From Bolinopsis microptera (taxonomy: Eukaryota; Ctenophora; Tentaculata; Lobata; Bolinopsidae), in contig NC_087072.1 of the NCBI RefSeq assembly GCF_026151205.1, positions 17,685,669 through 17,749,668 on the forward strand: 64,000 nt of DNA, read 5' to 3'. Each line of letters opens with the position of its first letter. Position 1 is the stretch's first letter. Below, one piece after another: positions 24,574-36,340 of the stretch. Position numbers and translations under genes: made by a program. The notes beneath the pieces were generated by a model. The model was not told the DNA's origin and ran no database searches. It worked only from the letters and a program-made list of their open reading frames with translations.

Positions 24574-24882
24574 GATTCCTGAAAATCAATCTAAATGTTA
24601 CACTTCACAAAACTACATGATAAGAAATGTTTTAAACACCAAAACAATACTAGCAAGAACTTGTGATTCTCTAAAAGTTTAAAGTGGTGTCCAGAAGTCA
24701 AGAGACGTTAAAATTAGACAATCTTATCTTACTCTATATAAAGCGAGACGATATATATAATAAAACAAATATTTATTTTTACGGCACAATCAAACAATAT
24801 CAATAATAAATAAATCAGGGGAGGTTTGAAGAGGTTTCAAGTGCCGAAGGCCACTGCTTATCTTTAGGATTTGAGAGTGACC

Positions 24883-24988
24883 TAACATAAACATTCACTC
24901 GTGAAACAATAAACGGAAATTCCTTTTATAATCTAATGACTCATATATCTAACCCCTAGTATTGTTTCACGAGTGAATGTTTATGTTA
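24883..24988. repeat. Perfect 29-bp inverted repeat around a 48-bp spacer
   Basis: The arms 24883-24911 and 24960-24988 are exact reverse complements (arm core CATTCACTCGTGAAACAATA). The whole 106-bp unit can form a long hairpin. This is what a tiny palindromic MITE or a foldback element looks like; no obvious target duplication is visible. Confidence 0.8.
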
Positions 24989-25216
24989 ATTTTTAGCTTT
25001 GTAATTTTAATTTTAGCTCCTATACCTCAGTTGTCACTGATGATATCATGGTTTTGTATCATGATTGAAACATTTGTCTGACTCAACCGGTCGTTTCATT
25101 TTGTATATGTATATATATATATAATGTTAGTCAGCCACAACTGTCAGTAAAACAACGAGTTGACTTCAAATGTCGGTAAAATATACCTTTACAGTCATCC
25201 TCAAATTATTTGTTAT

Positions 25217-25320
25217 TTGTCATACGTTGTATGACCCGCCGCGCACGAGTGCGCGGCTCCCCCTGTATCGTCGAAACTCTACCACTATAGTGAAGCGACC
25301 GTGGGGGTCACCACGTGATA
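25217..25320 (+). repeat. GC-hairpin interspersed element, copy 1
   Basis: It runs from CATACGTTGTATGACCC to GGGGGTCACCACGTGATA and contains CCGCGCAC-GAGT-GCGCGG, able to form a strong hairpin. Copy 2 at 26067-26169 matches nearly base for base. The ends TGACCC and GGGGTCA are a weak terminal inverted repeat, as in a MITE. Confidence 0.7.
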
Positions 25321-26066
25321 CAATTTGTTATATAGTAGTGTTGAAAGTATAAATATATAAATATATATTCCTACCATTTTACTGACACCACGGCATCAAC
25401 TTTAACACGAATTTCCTCAAAAACTGTAAAAGATATACAACTTAAACGTTTTTGACTGGTTTAAATGCTTTAATGGCCTTCAAATCAGCACGAAAAAATA
25501 AAAAATTGGCCAAGGAATAAGAATTTTAGTGCCCAAAATTTGGACCCCAAAGTGATGACAAAAACGCGAATTAAATAGGTAATAATTATTTTAGTCTTTT
25601 GAGGTTTGACACCACTTTAGGGTTAAACGGGTTCCTGCTAGTTTATTTAATTTGTGATCTTGACACCACTTGGGGGTTCATTTTTAGGGACAGAAATTAT
25701 TTATTCTTTAAAGAGAAACTGTGCAATAAAATTGACGTTATTTTTCAGCAGATTGAAAAAAAACACGTTTTGAAGCTATCCGGGTTGGGAAGAAATTTCA
25801 CATAGCCATGTGTCTACGCGTACTGCGTGACGCGCTTGTTTCACAAGTAGATACGGCGGTCGCGCGCTACTGCAAGCGAAAGGGCTCTGGTTAGAGCAAG
25901 GAAGAAATCAGCCAACAAAACGACATGAGTCAAAGTTGTGCTATAGTACTAGGTAATTCTAGTACCGTTCATCAAATACTAGTAAATGCCATAAAACTGG
26001 GACTGTGTGAAGATCATAAAAGTGTTTTCATATCTCCAGAACGATATCTTGAAGATCGAGCTATCC

Positions 26067-26169
26067 TTGTCATACGTTGTATGACCCACCGCGCACGAAG
26101 TGCGCGGCTCCCCCTGTATCGTCGAAGACGATACTATAGTGAAGCGACAGTGGGGGTCACCACGTGATA
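26067..26169 (+). repeat. GC-hairpin interspersed element, copy 2
   Basis: This is the second copy of the element at 25217-25320, in the same orientation and 850 bp further on. It shares TTGTCATACGTTGTATGACC, the CCGCGCAC/GCGCGG hairpin, CCCCTGTATCGTCGAA and CTATAGTGAAGCGAC. Differences are a few substitutions and small indels. Confidence 0.7.
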
Positions 26170-26404
26170 TAAAATAATACTAAACTAAACTTCGAAATTA
26201 TAAATGTCATTTGACCATTGTTAATGATCTGGCCCGGCGCGCGCTACTTCGTAGCACTTGCCATCGAGAAGAAAGCGGCGCGCGCTACTTCGAAGAAATT
26301 TAGACGAGTAACATCCGTCAAAATGTCATCCGTCAATATAATTAAAGAACTGGGCGCGCTCACAGTAGTATTGCTGGTATAATATGTTTTAAAATATTTA
26401 CAAG

Positions 26405-29400
26405 TATCATTTGTAAAACTATCACTAGAAAATTTTTGAGGGTTTTAAAATTTAAGGGGCCCGCCGCGCATTTTTGGGCCGATTTTTTTTTTTTTTTAAA
26501 ATCGGCCCCAATAGAAAAATCTCCCATCCTTTCAAAATTTTTTTTAAATTTTATTTGCCAGTTGTCTATTTTGTTTTCCCAATACTTCCCTGAGGGTTGT
26601 CCTTATCTTATTTGTTGTTTAAAAATTTGGAAAGGAAAACTTTTCTTATACCCAAATTTCAAAAAAATTTTTGGTTTAAATTCGGCAAAAAAAACCAAAA
26701 ATTTTCAAAAAAAACAAAAATTTTTTTTTTAGTATAAATTTAAAAGAAAAAACAAAAATATATTTTTTTATAAAATACCCAAAAACCTTTTAAACCGTTT
26801 TTTAGGGGATTGGAGTAGAAAAGAAAAGGGAAAAGGTTTAACCTTTTCAAAATCGTAAAAGAATCCGGGGGTGAAAACGGGTTTCGGAGGTGCCGACCTT
26901 TAAAGTTTAGCACCCCCCTTGCCTCCAAAATTTTGGGTTTGGGGTGGGGCTTTTAGGCGCCTTGGTCTTTTTAACTCCAAGCCCCTTTTGGGGTTTAAAA
27001 AAATTTAAAAAAATTTTATTTTCAGGAGTTAACTTCACTAAACCCCAAAAATTTTTATAAATTACCCAATTTACCGCCAAAATTTAACAATCGAATATAG
27101 GTTCGATTATAAAATTTTGGGGTTCGATTGATATAAATTTGAAAAATTAAAACTTTTTATTTAAAAAACCCCCCCCCCCCCCCCCCCCCCCCCAACACAA
27201 GTGGTTTAAAAATGGATCGAAAGCTTAACGCTTTTTGTTAAATCATGATAGAAATATTAGGTGTGTGCCGCTCCCCCATTTTGCAATTTAAAAAATTTGG
27301 GGCCAAATTTTAAAAAATTGGTTGGAGTCCAGGTTTTTTTTAAAAGTCGGCTGCCTTTGTTTTGTACTAATAGGCTTTGGTTCTAAATTTTATCAAGTTA
27401 ATGGAAGTTTCTAGGAAAAGGGCTTAAAATTTAAAATTTTTTTTTTTGGGAACTGTGTTCAAAGCTTGCCTTGCATTAAAAAAAAAGGTTTTTGTTTATT
27501 TAAAAGGAAAAAAATTAAAATTTTTGGCCCGGTTTGAAATGTTGAGGGGCCTTTTAAAAAGGGGGCGTAGGGGCAGTGGACGGGAAAATCTTAAAAGAAT
27601 TTTAAAATTTCCCGTGATATTTGTCAAGTTTTGACCCGTTAGAAATTTTTGGGTTTTAAAAAAGGGGGTTTTGTATGCCCCTTTTTCCCAAAGTTTTTAG
27701 GTTTTTTTTTAATTCCCAACGGTCTAGTACGTGAAAATTGGTTGTTTTGTTTAATCAAATTTTGAGTCGGATCCCCAAAAAAGGAAAACCCTTTACCCCG
27801 TGCTTCTTTTGTGAAAAAAATTACTGTCATTGATCGTTTTTTAAAGGGGAAAAAACGCCCCAAACACATCCCCAAAATTTGTTTTTGTGTTTCAAAAGGG
27901 GCCATATATTTTAAATTATAGTTCACCGGGGATCGAGGTCGATTTTCCCAGTTTGCCCCAGTCTGGCCCCGGAAGTTTTTTACGAATGTAGTGCTTTGGG
28001 GGACCCCCATTTTTAACTTAATCTAAAAAACAATCCCTTTGGAATTTGGTACCCTTGATTTTAAAGTAAAAACTTCCCCATCTTTGAATTTGCCCTTGGA
28101 TCATTTTAAGCGGGTTTAAAAAAATGGTCGGGCCCTTGCACGGTTCCCCTTTAAAGGGGGCAGGTTAAAATGGTGTAGCCCCATTTAGACATATTGATTG
28201 GAGTGATTCCCTTTTCATGAAAATTCGCCCAGGGTTTAAAAAACTAATTTTTTTTTTTTTGGGTAGGTTGCTTTCTGATGGTCTTTTAAAAGTATTGTGT
28301 CCCCGCATAAAGGGGTACAAATTTCCCCCTTTTTCGGGGAAAAAAGTTCACTATATGGGTTAAAATTATCAGTAAAAAAGAGAAATCCCCCGGGGGGATT
28401 TGCCCCCGGGTGGTCCCCCAATTTTCCCAACCCATTGTTTCGGATGGTTACGGTATCATAAACAAAATGCTTTCTTTTTGTAAAAAGCTTTTAATTGGGG
28501 GGAAAGTGCGTCCCCCCAATACCATAGGAGTTTAACTTGTTAGAAGAATGTTGTGGTAAAGGGGGGGCCGAAGGCTTTGTTTAAAGTAAATTTGGATATT
28601 TTCCAAAAAGCCATGTTTATTGCCAGTAGAGTCTTTGAAAGGGAAAAGGTCTATAGATTTGTGTGGCTAAAGGGTGGAATGACCCTTTTCTAAACCAAAA
28701 AACGGGGGTTTGGTCCAATACCCTTTTAGTTGGGAAAGAAATTATGAGCCTTTTGGTAAATGTCTTCTCGCAAATTTTTCCAAAAAGGTAATTTGAAAAC
28801 GGGCCCGTTGTTTTCAATACTCCTTTTTTGGGTTTTTTTCTTGAAAATTTTAGGAAAAAACCCTTTTCCTTTTTTAAAAAATTTAATGGGAAAAATGTAC
28901 ACTTTTTTTTCCTTTGTTGTAAAGCCGGGCCCAAGGTCCCAGAAAAGAGCTTTGATGATTTTTTACAAAAATTTTTGGGTTTTGTCACGCCCCTTTGCCC
29001 TTTTTGGGAAAATTTCTTTGATGACCTCGATTTTTCGTTTTTTTTTTGTCTCTTCAGTTTAAATGGGGGCAGATACTGGGTTTGGGACATGAACTGGGGC
29101 CCAAATGATTCTTTTGGGGTTCCAGGGGAAAATCTTTTGGTCGTTACTTTTTTTATTGGTTTAAATTTGCAAGAGATGTAAAAATTCCAAAATTTGTTAG
29201 CATTTTTCTTTGGCAGGAAACCCTTGGCCTTTTTTTGGCCCAAAATCTTTCCTTACTTTGGGGGACATAGTTTCCCACGGGGGTTCATTAAAAAATTTCC
29301 CCATGTTTTTTTCAAAATTCATGCTGTATTTTTCAAAAATTTTCTATTTGTGGCACTACCCTTTTTGCTATTTTTTGGGCTTTTGAAAAAACTTTTTCCA

Positions 29401-32400
29401 AAATTCCCTTGAAAGAAAATTGTGTTTTGGATCCCCGTCAGGTTTTTAATGTACAAGTTTTTTTTCCTTTGGGGAAATACAATCTAGCTTTCTTCTCGAT
29501 GGAATGATTAGGCCTGGGTAAATAAAAGGGTTTTGGTTTGGTTATTTATTCCTTTTTAGTAGTTCTTTTGGGGGGTTGAAGTTAGCAAGACAAGTCTATT
29601 TTTTCTTAAAAAATACCCACAAAAAAGAGCCCAAATGTTTTCAAAATTTTTTGTGGAAACCTATCAAAATCTTTTTTCCTTTCCCAAAGGACATAGTTCT
29701 CTGGTTGCTTTACTAATAGCCCGTATGTATGGGGAATTTTGTTGGGTAAATCAGATGTGAAAAGATTGGGGGGGGGAAAAAGGTTAAACCAAAAGTGAAA
29801 AGGGGGTTGGTGAAGGGGGATCTTGATATATGACACCAGGATAAGGGATTGGTTAATACTTGGGGTGTGGATTTTGTAAATTCCCGCCCTTGGAACCCAA
29901 CCCCAGGCATGGGTGGGTTGGGCACGGTTTGGGTTGGTTTTAAAACATTTTTAAATTTTTATTTTTTGGGAAATTTTTTTCCTCTGGGAAGAGGGGTTTG
30001 GTTTTTAAAATTTTAAACTTTGAAATCCCCAGGGTAATACCTTCTTCCCATTCTTTTAGAGGTTTCGTTCATATGCTTCGAAAAAACCAGTTAAAGTGAT
30101 TCCCTTTTGGGGGGACGGTAGTAACCCCCCAAAAAGGTTTTGGGTTTTCCTTATGGGGATAGATACCCCCCATTTGATTTATGTGCTCAAAAAGGGAAAA
30201 TAACCCAGAAATTTTTTTAAATTTGGGGAGTTTTTTTGGTTTTAAAGGGAAAACCCCTGTTTTTTGGCCTTGAACGGGTTTTTGTCTTGCCCAGAAAAAC
30301 GGGGTTTGGAAAAACCCCGGGGGTACCTTAAGCTGTAATGGGGGTTTTTCCTTGTCAGCACCCGTGTTTGTTTCTCCCAAGACCTTTTAACCCAAAAAAA
30401 TTGGGGTTTTACTGGGATGCTCAACTGCTAAGTTGAAAAAGTTTGTTGCTTTCCCCATAAATTTTGAAAAAATTTAAAGTGGCCCTAAAACGGAAACCCC
30501 CCCCCAATTTTCCCAAGGCGGGTGGGGGGCATTAAAACCCTCTGTTATGGAGAATGTTTTGCGGTTTTTCAAGAATTTTTTTGAGCTTTTGGTAGATAGA
30601 TTCACATAAAAAAGGGGGCTATCATAAATTGGGCCCTTTTTTTTAAAAAATGGGGGGGAGTTTTGGTAAAAAGGGGGTTTGTATGGGAAAAAATTGTTGG
30701 TTCCAATACAAAATTTGAGTTTATTTCATCCAAAAAATTTGACTATTTTGTCATTATTTTTGTTTTTTTTTGTGCATTATTTTGTCACACATCTGAAAAA
30801 TTTTGGGAAGGGGTGCCCGCTCGTACAGGTTTTTTGCAGAAGCCCCCCAAAAATTTCAATATAATTTAAACTATTTGACTAAAAAATTTTGTTCTACGTG
30901 GTGGGGGGGAAACCCCGGGCCTTTAGTTTTGGGAATTAAAAACTCACTAAATAAATTTCCCGTAAACCCCGGGTTTACCAAATTTTCTTAGGGAGAAATT
31001 TCCCCCCGGGGAGGGGGGTTTGAAAAAATTACCGTTTGACCCAAAGGGGGGAATTTGGGGGGTTTTTTCCGGCTTCTTATATCAACCCAAAACTGCTGAT
31101 TCAGCGACCTTCTTCGTAAACAAACCCCTTAAAAAAAATTCTTTTGTACCTTTTTCCCTAGGTTTGGGGAACACGAAATTAAAATAAAAACCTGTTTAAA
31201 ATTCCTTTCCCCTTTCGTTCAGCAAGGAGGACCTATTTGGGCAGTATGGGTTTGAAAAATTTTTTGGGTTTAGGGCCCCAATTCCTTTTAGTCTTGAGTT
31301 TTTTGGGCGTTTCTTTTGGCCCCAAATAAAAAAATTTCCCCCCCCTTTCATTCTTGTGTTGTTTACTCCACAATAAACTATAAATGTTTTTTAACCTACA
31401 AAAAGGGTTTTAGGATCTAGTTTGTCTATGGTGAAGCATTTTTTTCTTTTTTTCCCAGGCAAGGGGTTGGTCCCAAATGTTCCTTTTCCAGCCCCAAAAT
31501 TTGGGGGGTACCGGGTTTTTGGGAAATTTTCCCCCCCCCCCAATTTTCGGGGTTCGCATTGGTGTCTGGCTTATGTATGGGAAAGGTGATTTTTTATCGT
31601 AGGGGGGCTCTTTTCCGGGGGTTTTTATAAATTTCCCGGGGGGTTCCCAGTGAAATGGACTGTTTGCCCCTTTAAAATAGGGGACGCTCCCTCTACTGTC
31701 TTACTATCCCCCCTTTTCAAGATCCCCTTTTTTTTGTAAACGGGACAGGCATTCTCCCCCTGGGTTTACTGTAAAGTTGGAATTCCAGGGACCAGTGACG
31801 GTTCAAAGAAAGTTTCCCCCGGGGAAGGGTTGCTGTTAGTAAAAGAATAGAGTAAACAGTCACATGTAATGATATGATGAAATCCCACTTTATATAAAAA
31901 AGGGGATAAAACATGTTGGAAATAGGGTTTTTCAAACGTAGGGACCCCAACATGAGTTCCCTTTTGCCCCTTCCCCCGGGAACCCTTCGAATTGACTAGG
32001 GGATCTTTTTAACCCCCGGCCCCGGGGACCTGGATTTTCACGTTTTCTATGTTGAATGGAATTTTAAGCAACCTTCTTTATAAAGGGTCCTTTGGACCAA
32101 TTTAAAATTTCTAATAAAATTTAAATTAAAAATTTTAAAATTTGAATTTAGAATCAAATTTACCCCCAGCAATCCCTAAGAAAAAAAAATTTAAATTTTT
32201 AAGAAGCTTCAATCTGCTGTGCGGGGGACTTTTCAAGTCAGTCGAAAAATTTATTTAAAAATACTTTTTCTGGGGAAACAAAAAGCAAATTAGCAAGTAA
32301 AACAAAAAAAAGTAAAAAAATTTAAAAGAGTGAAGAAAAAGATTTTGTTTTAAAATTGGGGAACGGGGGCAAAAGGTAGCAATTTATTTTTTGAAAATTA

Positions 32401-34030
32401 ATAGAATGCCCACTTTGGAATTTCTTTTGGAAAATTTTATTTCAGTTATACCCCTTAAAAAGTTTAAAAACAAAAATTTAAAAATGGCAATGATAAAAAG
32501 GGGGGAAACGAAAAAGGGATGTTTTTACTTCCCCACAAAACCCCCAAAACATTTGTTTTGATTTTTGGGCCCAAAAATTTTTTAAAGCAAGTTTGTCAAC
32601 AAACTCTGAGATGCTTTTTGACAAGTTTATTTAAGGGAAAATGAATATCTTGATGGCGGTTCAAGAAACAAAGCTGGGGGGACTCAATCGGGACGGAATT
32701 TTTCCTTTTCTTTAAAAAAGGTTTTTCTTTAAAAACGGCGGGGACTTTAAATAAAGGGCCCAAGCGGGGGTAGCACTCGTATTGATCCTTCATACATCCA
32801 GAGTTGGTCTATGCCCTTAACGTGGGCGAAGTTGTTGGGGTTTTGGGTTTGCCAAATAAATTTTGGAAGGAAAGAGATTTTTGGGGGGAAACCCGTTTTT
32901 TGAGTCTTGTGAATTTTCCCTTTCAATCATTTTGGGTTTTATACTCGAATTGTTTAAATTTTTAACCTTTTTTGGCCCTCCCCATCCCCAGGTGCTAACA
33001 TCCCCCAATTTTTTAACCGGACTTAAACCCAACTTTGGTTGTTTTAGTAGACAAACCGGGGAAAAGCCCTTGTAAATGGGTGATTTTAATATCCACATTG
33101 AAGACAAAAAATGTTCCCGGTTGCCCCAAAGGGTTTTTAATTCAAAATTTAAAAGGGTTTGTGGGGGGGGGAAACAAATTTTCGCTGAAAACCCCACAGA
33201 GATGGGGGGAATTAGATCTTGAAAATTCCCGGGGGTGGTTCTTTTTACTCCGTTTTGAAATTGAAATTCTGTTTCCCGATTTTGATTCGGGGAAAATGTT
33301 GACCACTATTTTTGTTGCTTTTAATTGAAAGTATCTCCAGCCCCCTTTGGGCCCTATAAAACCCAATTACTTACGAAAATTGTTTGGGCCTAGACCTAGA
33401 TGCTTTTTTTTGGGAGGACTTTTCTTAAGTCAAAAAAACTATGTGACACTAAATTGCTTCAAGACCTCGATAGGGCAGTTGAATCTATGGTCTGATTTTG
33501 GGCGTTTTTTGGGACAAGCCTGTTTAAAGAAAAAACTTTACCCCCAAAAAAAGGGATCAAAACCCGCTGAATGGTGGTTTACACACTGTAAACAAGCAAA
33601 AGCAATGGAAGAAAGATTGAGGGGACTTATCAAAAAAATTTCCGGGATTGCCCAGATTAAAAAAGAGGGCCCAGGAAAAAATCAGGGGAGACCCATCCCC
33701 AGTCAGGGGTTTTCCACAAGAGCCCACTTTCCCAAAACAAGGTTAAAAGGAATATTTGCAGGTGATGCATAAAAAAGACTTTATTCCTTCGTTAAAAAGG
33801 GTTCTCAATAAAAAAAAAGGTTATTTACTATACCACCTTTTTGGTTTTCAAATCTTGAGGAGTGCTAAAAACTTTGCCAGTTTTTAAATCAAGGTCGACA
33901 AAATAAAACAAAAATTTTTTTTGAACAACAACCCCTTTTTAAAGATTTTCCTAACTCGGGTGTTTCTGTTCCTTTTTCCCAATACCCCCAAAAGGATAGA
34001 AACCAAATTTCCCGTATGTGTCTATTGGGG
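26405..34030. other. Corrupted, homopolymer-inflated sequence
   Basis: From about 26405 nearly every short run of a base is stretched to four or more (AAAA, TTTT, GGGG, CCCC), including more than 20 consecutive C at about 27170-27193. Open frames on both strands are all rich in F, K, P and G and have no domain. The same texture returns at 35840-36340 and 39180-40140, abutting clean sequence. Such a pattern is expected from unpolished long-read consensus in poorly covered repeats, not from a biological process. Traces of a LINE endonuclease survive at its end (from about 33060). Confidence 0.8.
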
Positions 34031-35785
34031 AAACTGGGAAGCATCAAAAAAGAATATGTCTAACAAATTCTGTGATCTTGACCCCATACCTACAAAGATT
34101 CTCATCAAGTGTCTCCCAGAACTCCTTCCTCTGATCTCATTTATATCAATGAATCATTAGTTAAAGGTGAGTTTCCTATAAACTTAAGGAGGCTCTCATT
34201 CGTCCAAGTTTGAAGAAACGTGGCCTTGACGGTGAATTACTATCTAACTATAGGCCTATTAGCAATCTCTCATTCTTGTCAAAAATCATTGAGAAGTGTG
34301 TATCTATACAGCTCACCAGTTATCTTGAGGATAACAACTTGCTTTCTAAAGTTCAGTCCGGCTATAGGAAGTTTCATAGCTGTGAAACTGCAACAACCAG
34401 AATCCATAACGACATCTTGATAACTATTGACATGAAAACTAAAGTTGTTCTTTTACTTCTAGATTGAGTGCAGCCCTTTGATACTGTCAATCACCCAAGA
34501 TTAATCAAGAAGCTAAGATCTGCTTATGGCATTACAGGCATTGCTCTTACATGGATCAGGTCCTACTTGGCTAACCGTTAATTTTGGGTCAAAGTCAAGG
34601 ATTCGTCTTCCTCAATCAACTGTTCTTGAGATAGGTGTGTGCCACAAGGTTCAATCCTTGGCCCCCTGCTATGCATATTGTACACCAACAGATCTTGAGA
34701 ACATTGCAAGTATGCATGGGTGCAGTATTCATTTGTATGCTGATGACACCCAGCTGTATTTCACTCTTGATTCTGATGACCCTTCACAGCTAGAGGCACA
34801 ATATGGAACACTGTATGTTGATATCAAGAAATGGATTGACAAACAATTTCCTTCAACTGAATTCTTCTAAGACTGAAAGTCATCGTTATATCCTCTAAAT
34901 TTGACTCAAAAAAAATATATCCCAGCCTCTCTACAGATGTTAAGGATCAAGAGCCACATGTTGTTAGTGGAACTGGGAAGAGTCTTGGGCTGTATTTGGA
35001 CAGTTATCTTTCAATGAGTGATCAGATTACGAGTCAGTTGGTTCAAGCAATGTAATATTCAGATCAGAAATTTGTGGTTTATTGCATCAAAACTGTCTTT
35101 TAACCTTAAGATTCAGCTTGTTCATGCTCTAGTACTCTCTAGAATTGATTATTGCAATAGCGTATATTTTGGACTGAGCTCTTATGATTTAAGTCGTTTA
35201 CAGAAGGTGCAAAATTCTGCTGTAAGATTTATTTTCGGGAGAGGGAAGATAGGCACACACTACTCCACTACTTAAGAAAGGTCAATTTTCTACCAGTTAG
35301 ATTTAGAATAGATTTAAGATTGCCCTACTTGCCTACAAGTGTTTTAAAATAATATAGCCCTCCTTACTTAAAAGAGTTGATCTATCTCCTAGGCAGCAAA
35401 GTTTTAAAAATGTACGTCTTGATAATGATTATTTTTACCTTAGTTTTCCGCCCTCTCCTAACTATGTAAACACAGAGAAAGCTTTTTAGTCACTGTGCAG
35501 TTTAAAGTATTTAATTCCCTGCCATACGACATAAGATCAGCTGAGTCAGTTGCATCTTTCAAGACCAAACTTAAAACATACTTCTTTTCTCTAGCATTTG
35601 ATTGATTTTGCATTTACATAGGTAAAATGAACTTGTCATGTCTAATTTCAATTAAACTAGCTCAGTTAATGTAAGAGCCGCTTTAGAAAGCACTGGAGTT
35701 TATCTCCAGGATTAAATTATATCGCGTTATATGATTTAGCTATAAGGCGGTTTATAAAAGTTGTATTTATTTATTTATTTATTGC
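33060..35785 (+). mobile_element. CR1-like LINE retrotransposon, 3' part, degraded
   Basis: GDFNIHIEDKKC at about 33078 is the GDFN motif of an APE-type endonuclease. Reverse transcriptase blocks follow: [18 protein letters not shown] (34240-34295), [18 protein letters not shown], and the catalytic LYADDTQLY (about 34735-34762). Then come LSSYDLSRLQKVQNSAVRF (about 35180-35235) and the end block LPYDIRSAESVASFKTKL (about 35520-35580). The 3' end is an (ATTT)n tail at 35765-35785, as in CR1/L2-type LINEs. The frame is broken several times: there is a stop right after VVLLLLD (34465) and later shifts. The endonuclease part lies in corrupted sequence. It is not intact as written, but assembly errors inflate the damage. 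Confidence 0.8.
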
Positions 35786-36340
35786 AAACCTTGCAATAAC
35801 TCTAATGATTCCATAAGAAAATTTGAAGGACTTCTTGCCCACATTGATATTAAGCAAGAAAATTTAAAAGGGCCCAAAATATTAATTTCCCAAACTCTCT
35901 TCTCCCTCTTGGGACTTTAAGGGCCCCTAGACACAGGCCCCTGGGGGAGTACCACGCAGCGAAAAAAGAAGCTTCTAGATACTTTTGAAAAGGAAACCCT
36001 AACTCTCTGCTCCCTTCCGTTGCACTTTTTGTTGTAAAAAATGGGGGAAAGGGTTTTATTGACTTAGTGTTAGCCAAAAGGCCCCACCATCTAAAATTTG
36101 GGGGAAATCAGGGGTTTGGATAACGATGTTGTTTAATTTTTCAGGTTGCCCCAAGAAGGGGGTCATTTTCCCGGGGGCTTCAAGAAATTGCGGGAGGGAC
36201 CCCCAAAATCGGGGACCTCCCCCCGAGGGTGAAAGGATAAAAAAAATGCGACTAAAAAAAATATGGAACAAATCCAATGGGCCCAAATGTCAACATCTTC
36301 GTTGGGCCCCCCAGGTTATTAAACCGGGGGGGATCGCTTT

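Larger units (their letters stand above)
24574..26400. other. Upstream of the O-mannosyltransferase gene: repeat-rich spacer
   Basis: No exon is supported. It holds a 29-bp perfect inverted repeat, two copies of a GC-rich hairpin element of about 103 bp, and a pair of GGCGCGCGCTACTTCG repeats at about 26236-26296. The promoter of the - strand gene ending at 24573 should lie here, but I see no clear core element. Confidence 0.5.

Noticed and set aside
25929-26161. Open frame with SARLPLYRRRRYYSEATVG
   Set aside because: Its second half is the translation of the interspersed GC-hairpin repeat, and a similar peptide occurs at the other copy.
28617-29243. 208-codon - strand frame
   Set aside because: It lies in homopolymer-inflated sequence; its K/F/P composition mirrors poly-A, poly-T, poly-G and poly-C runs and it resembles no protein.
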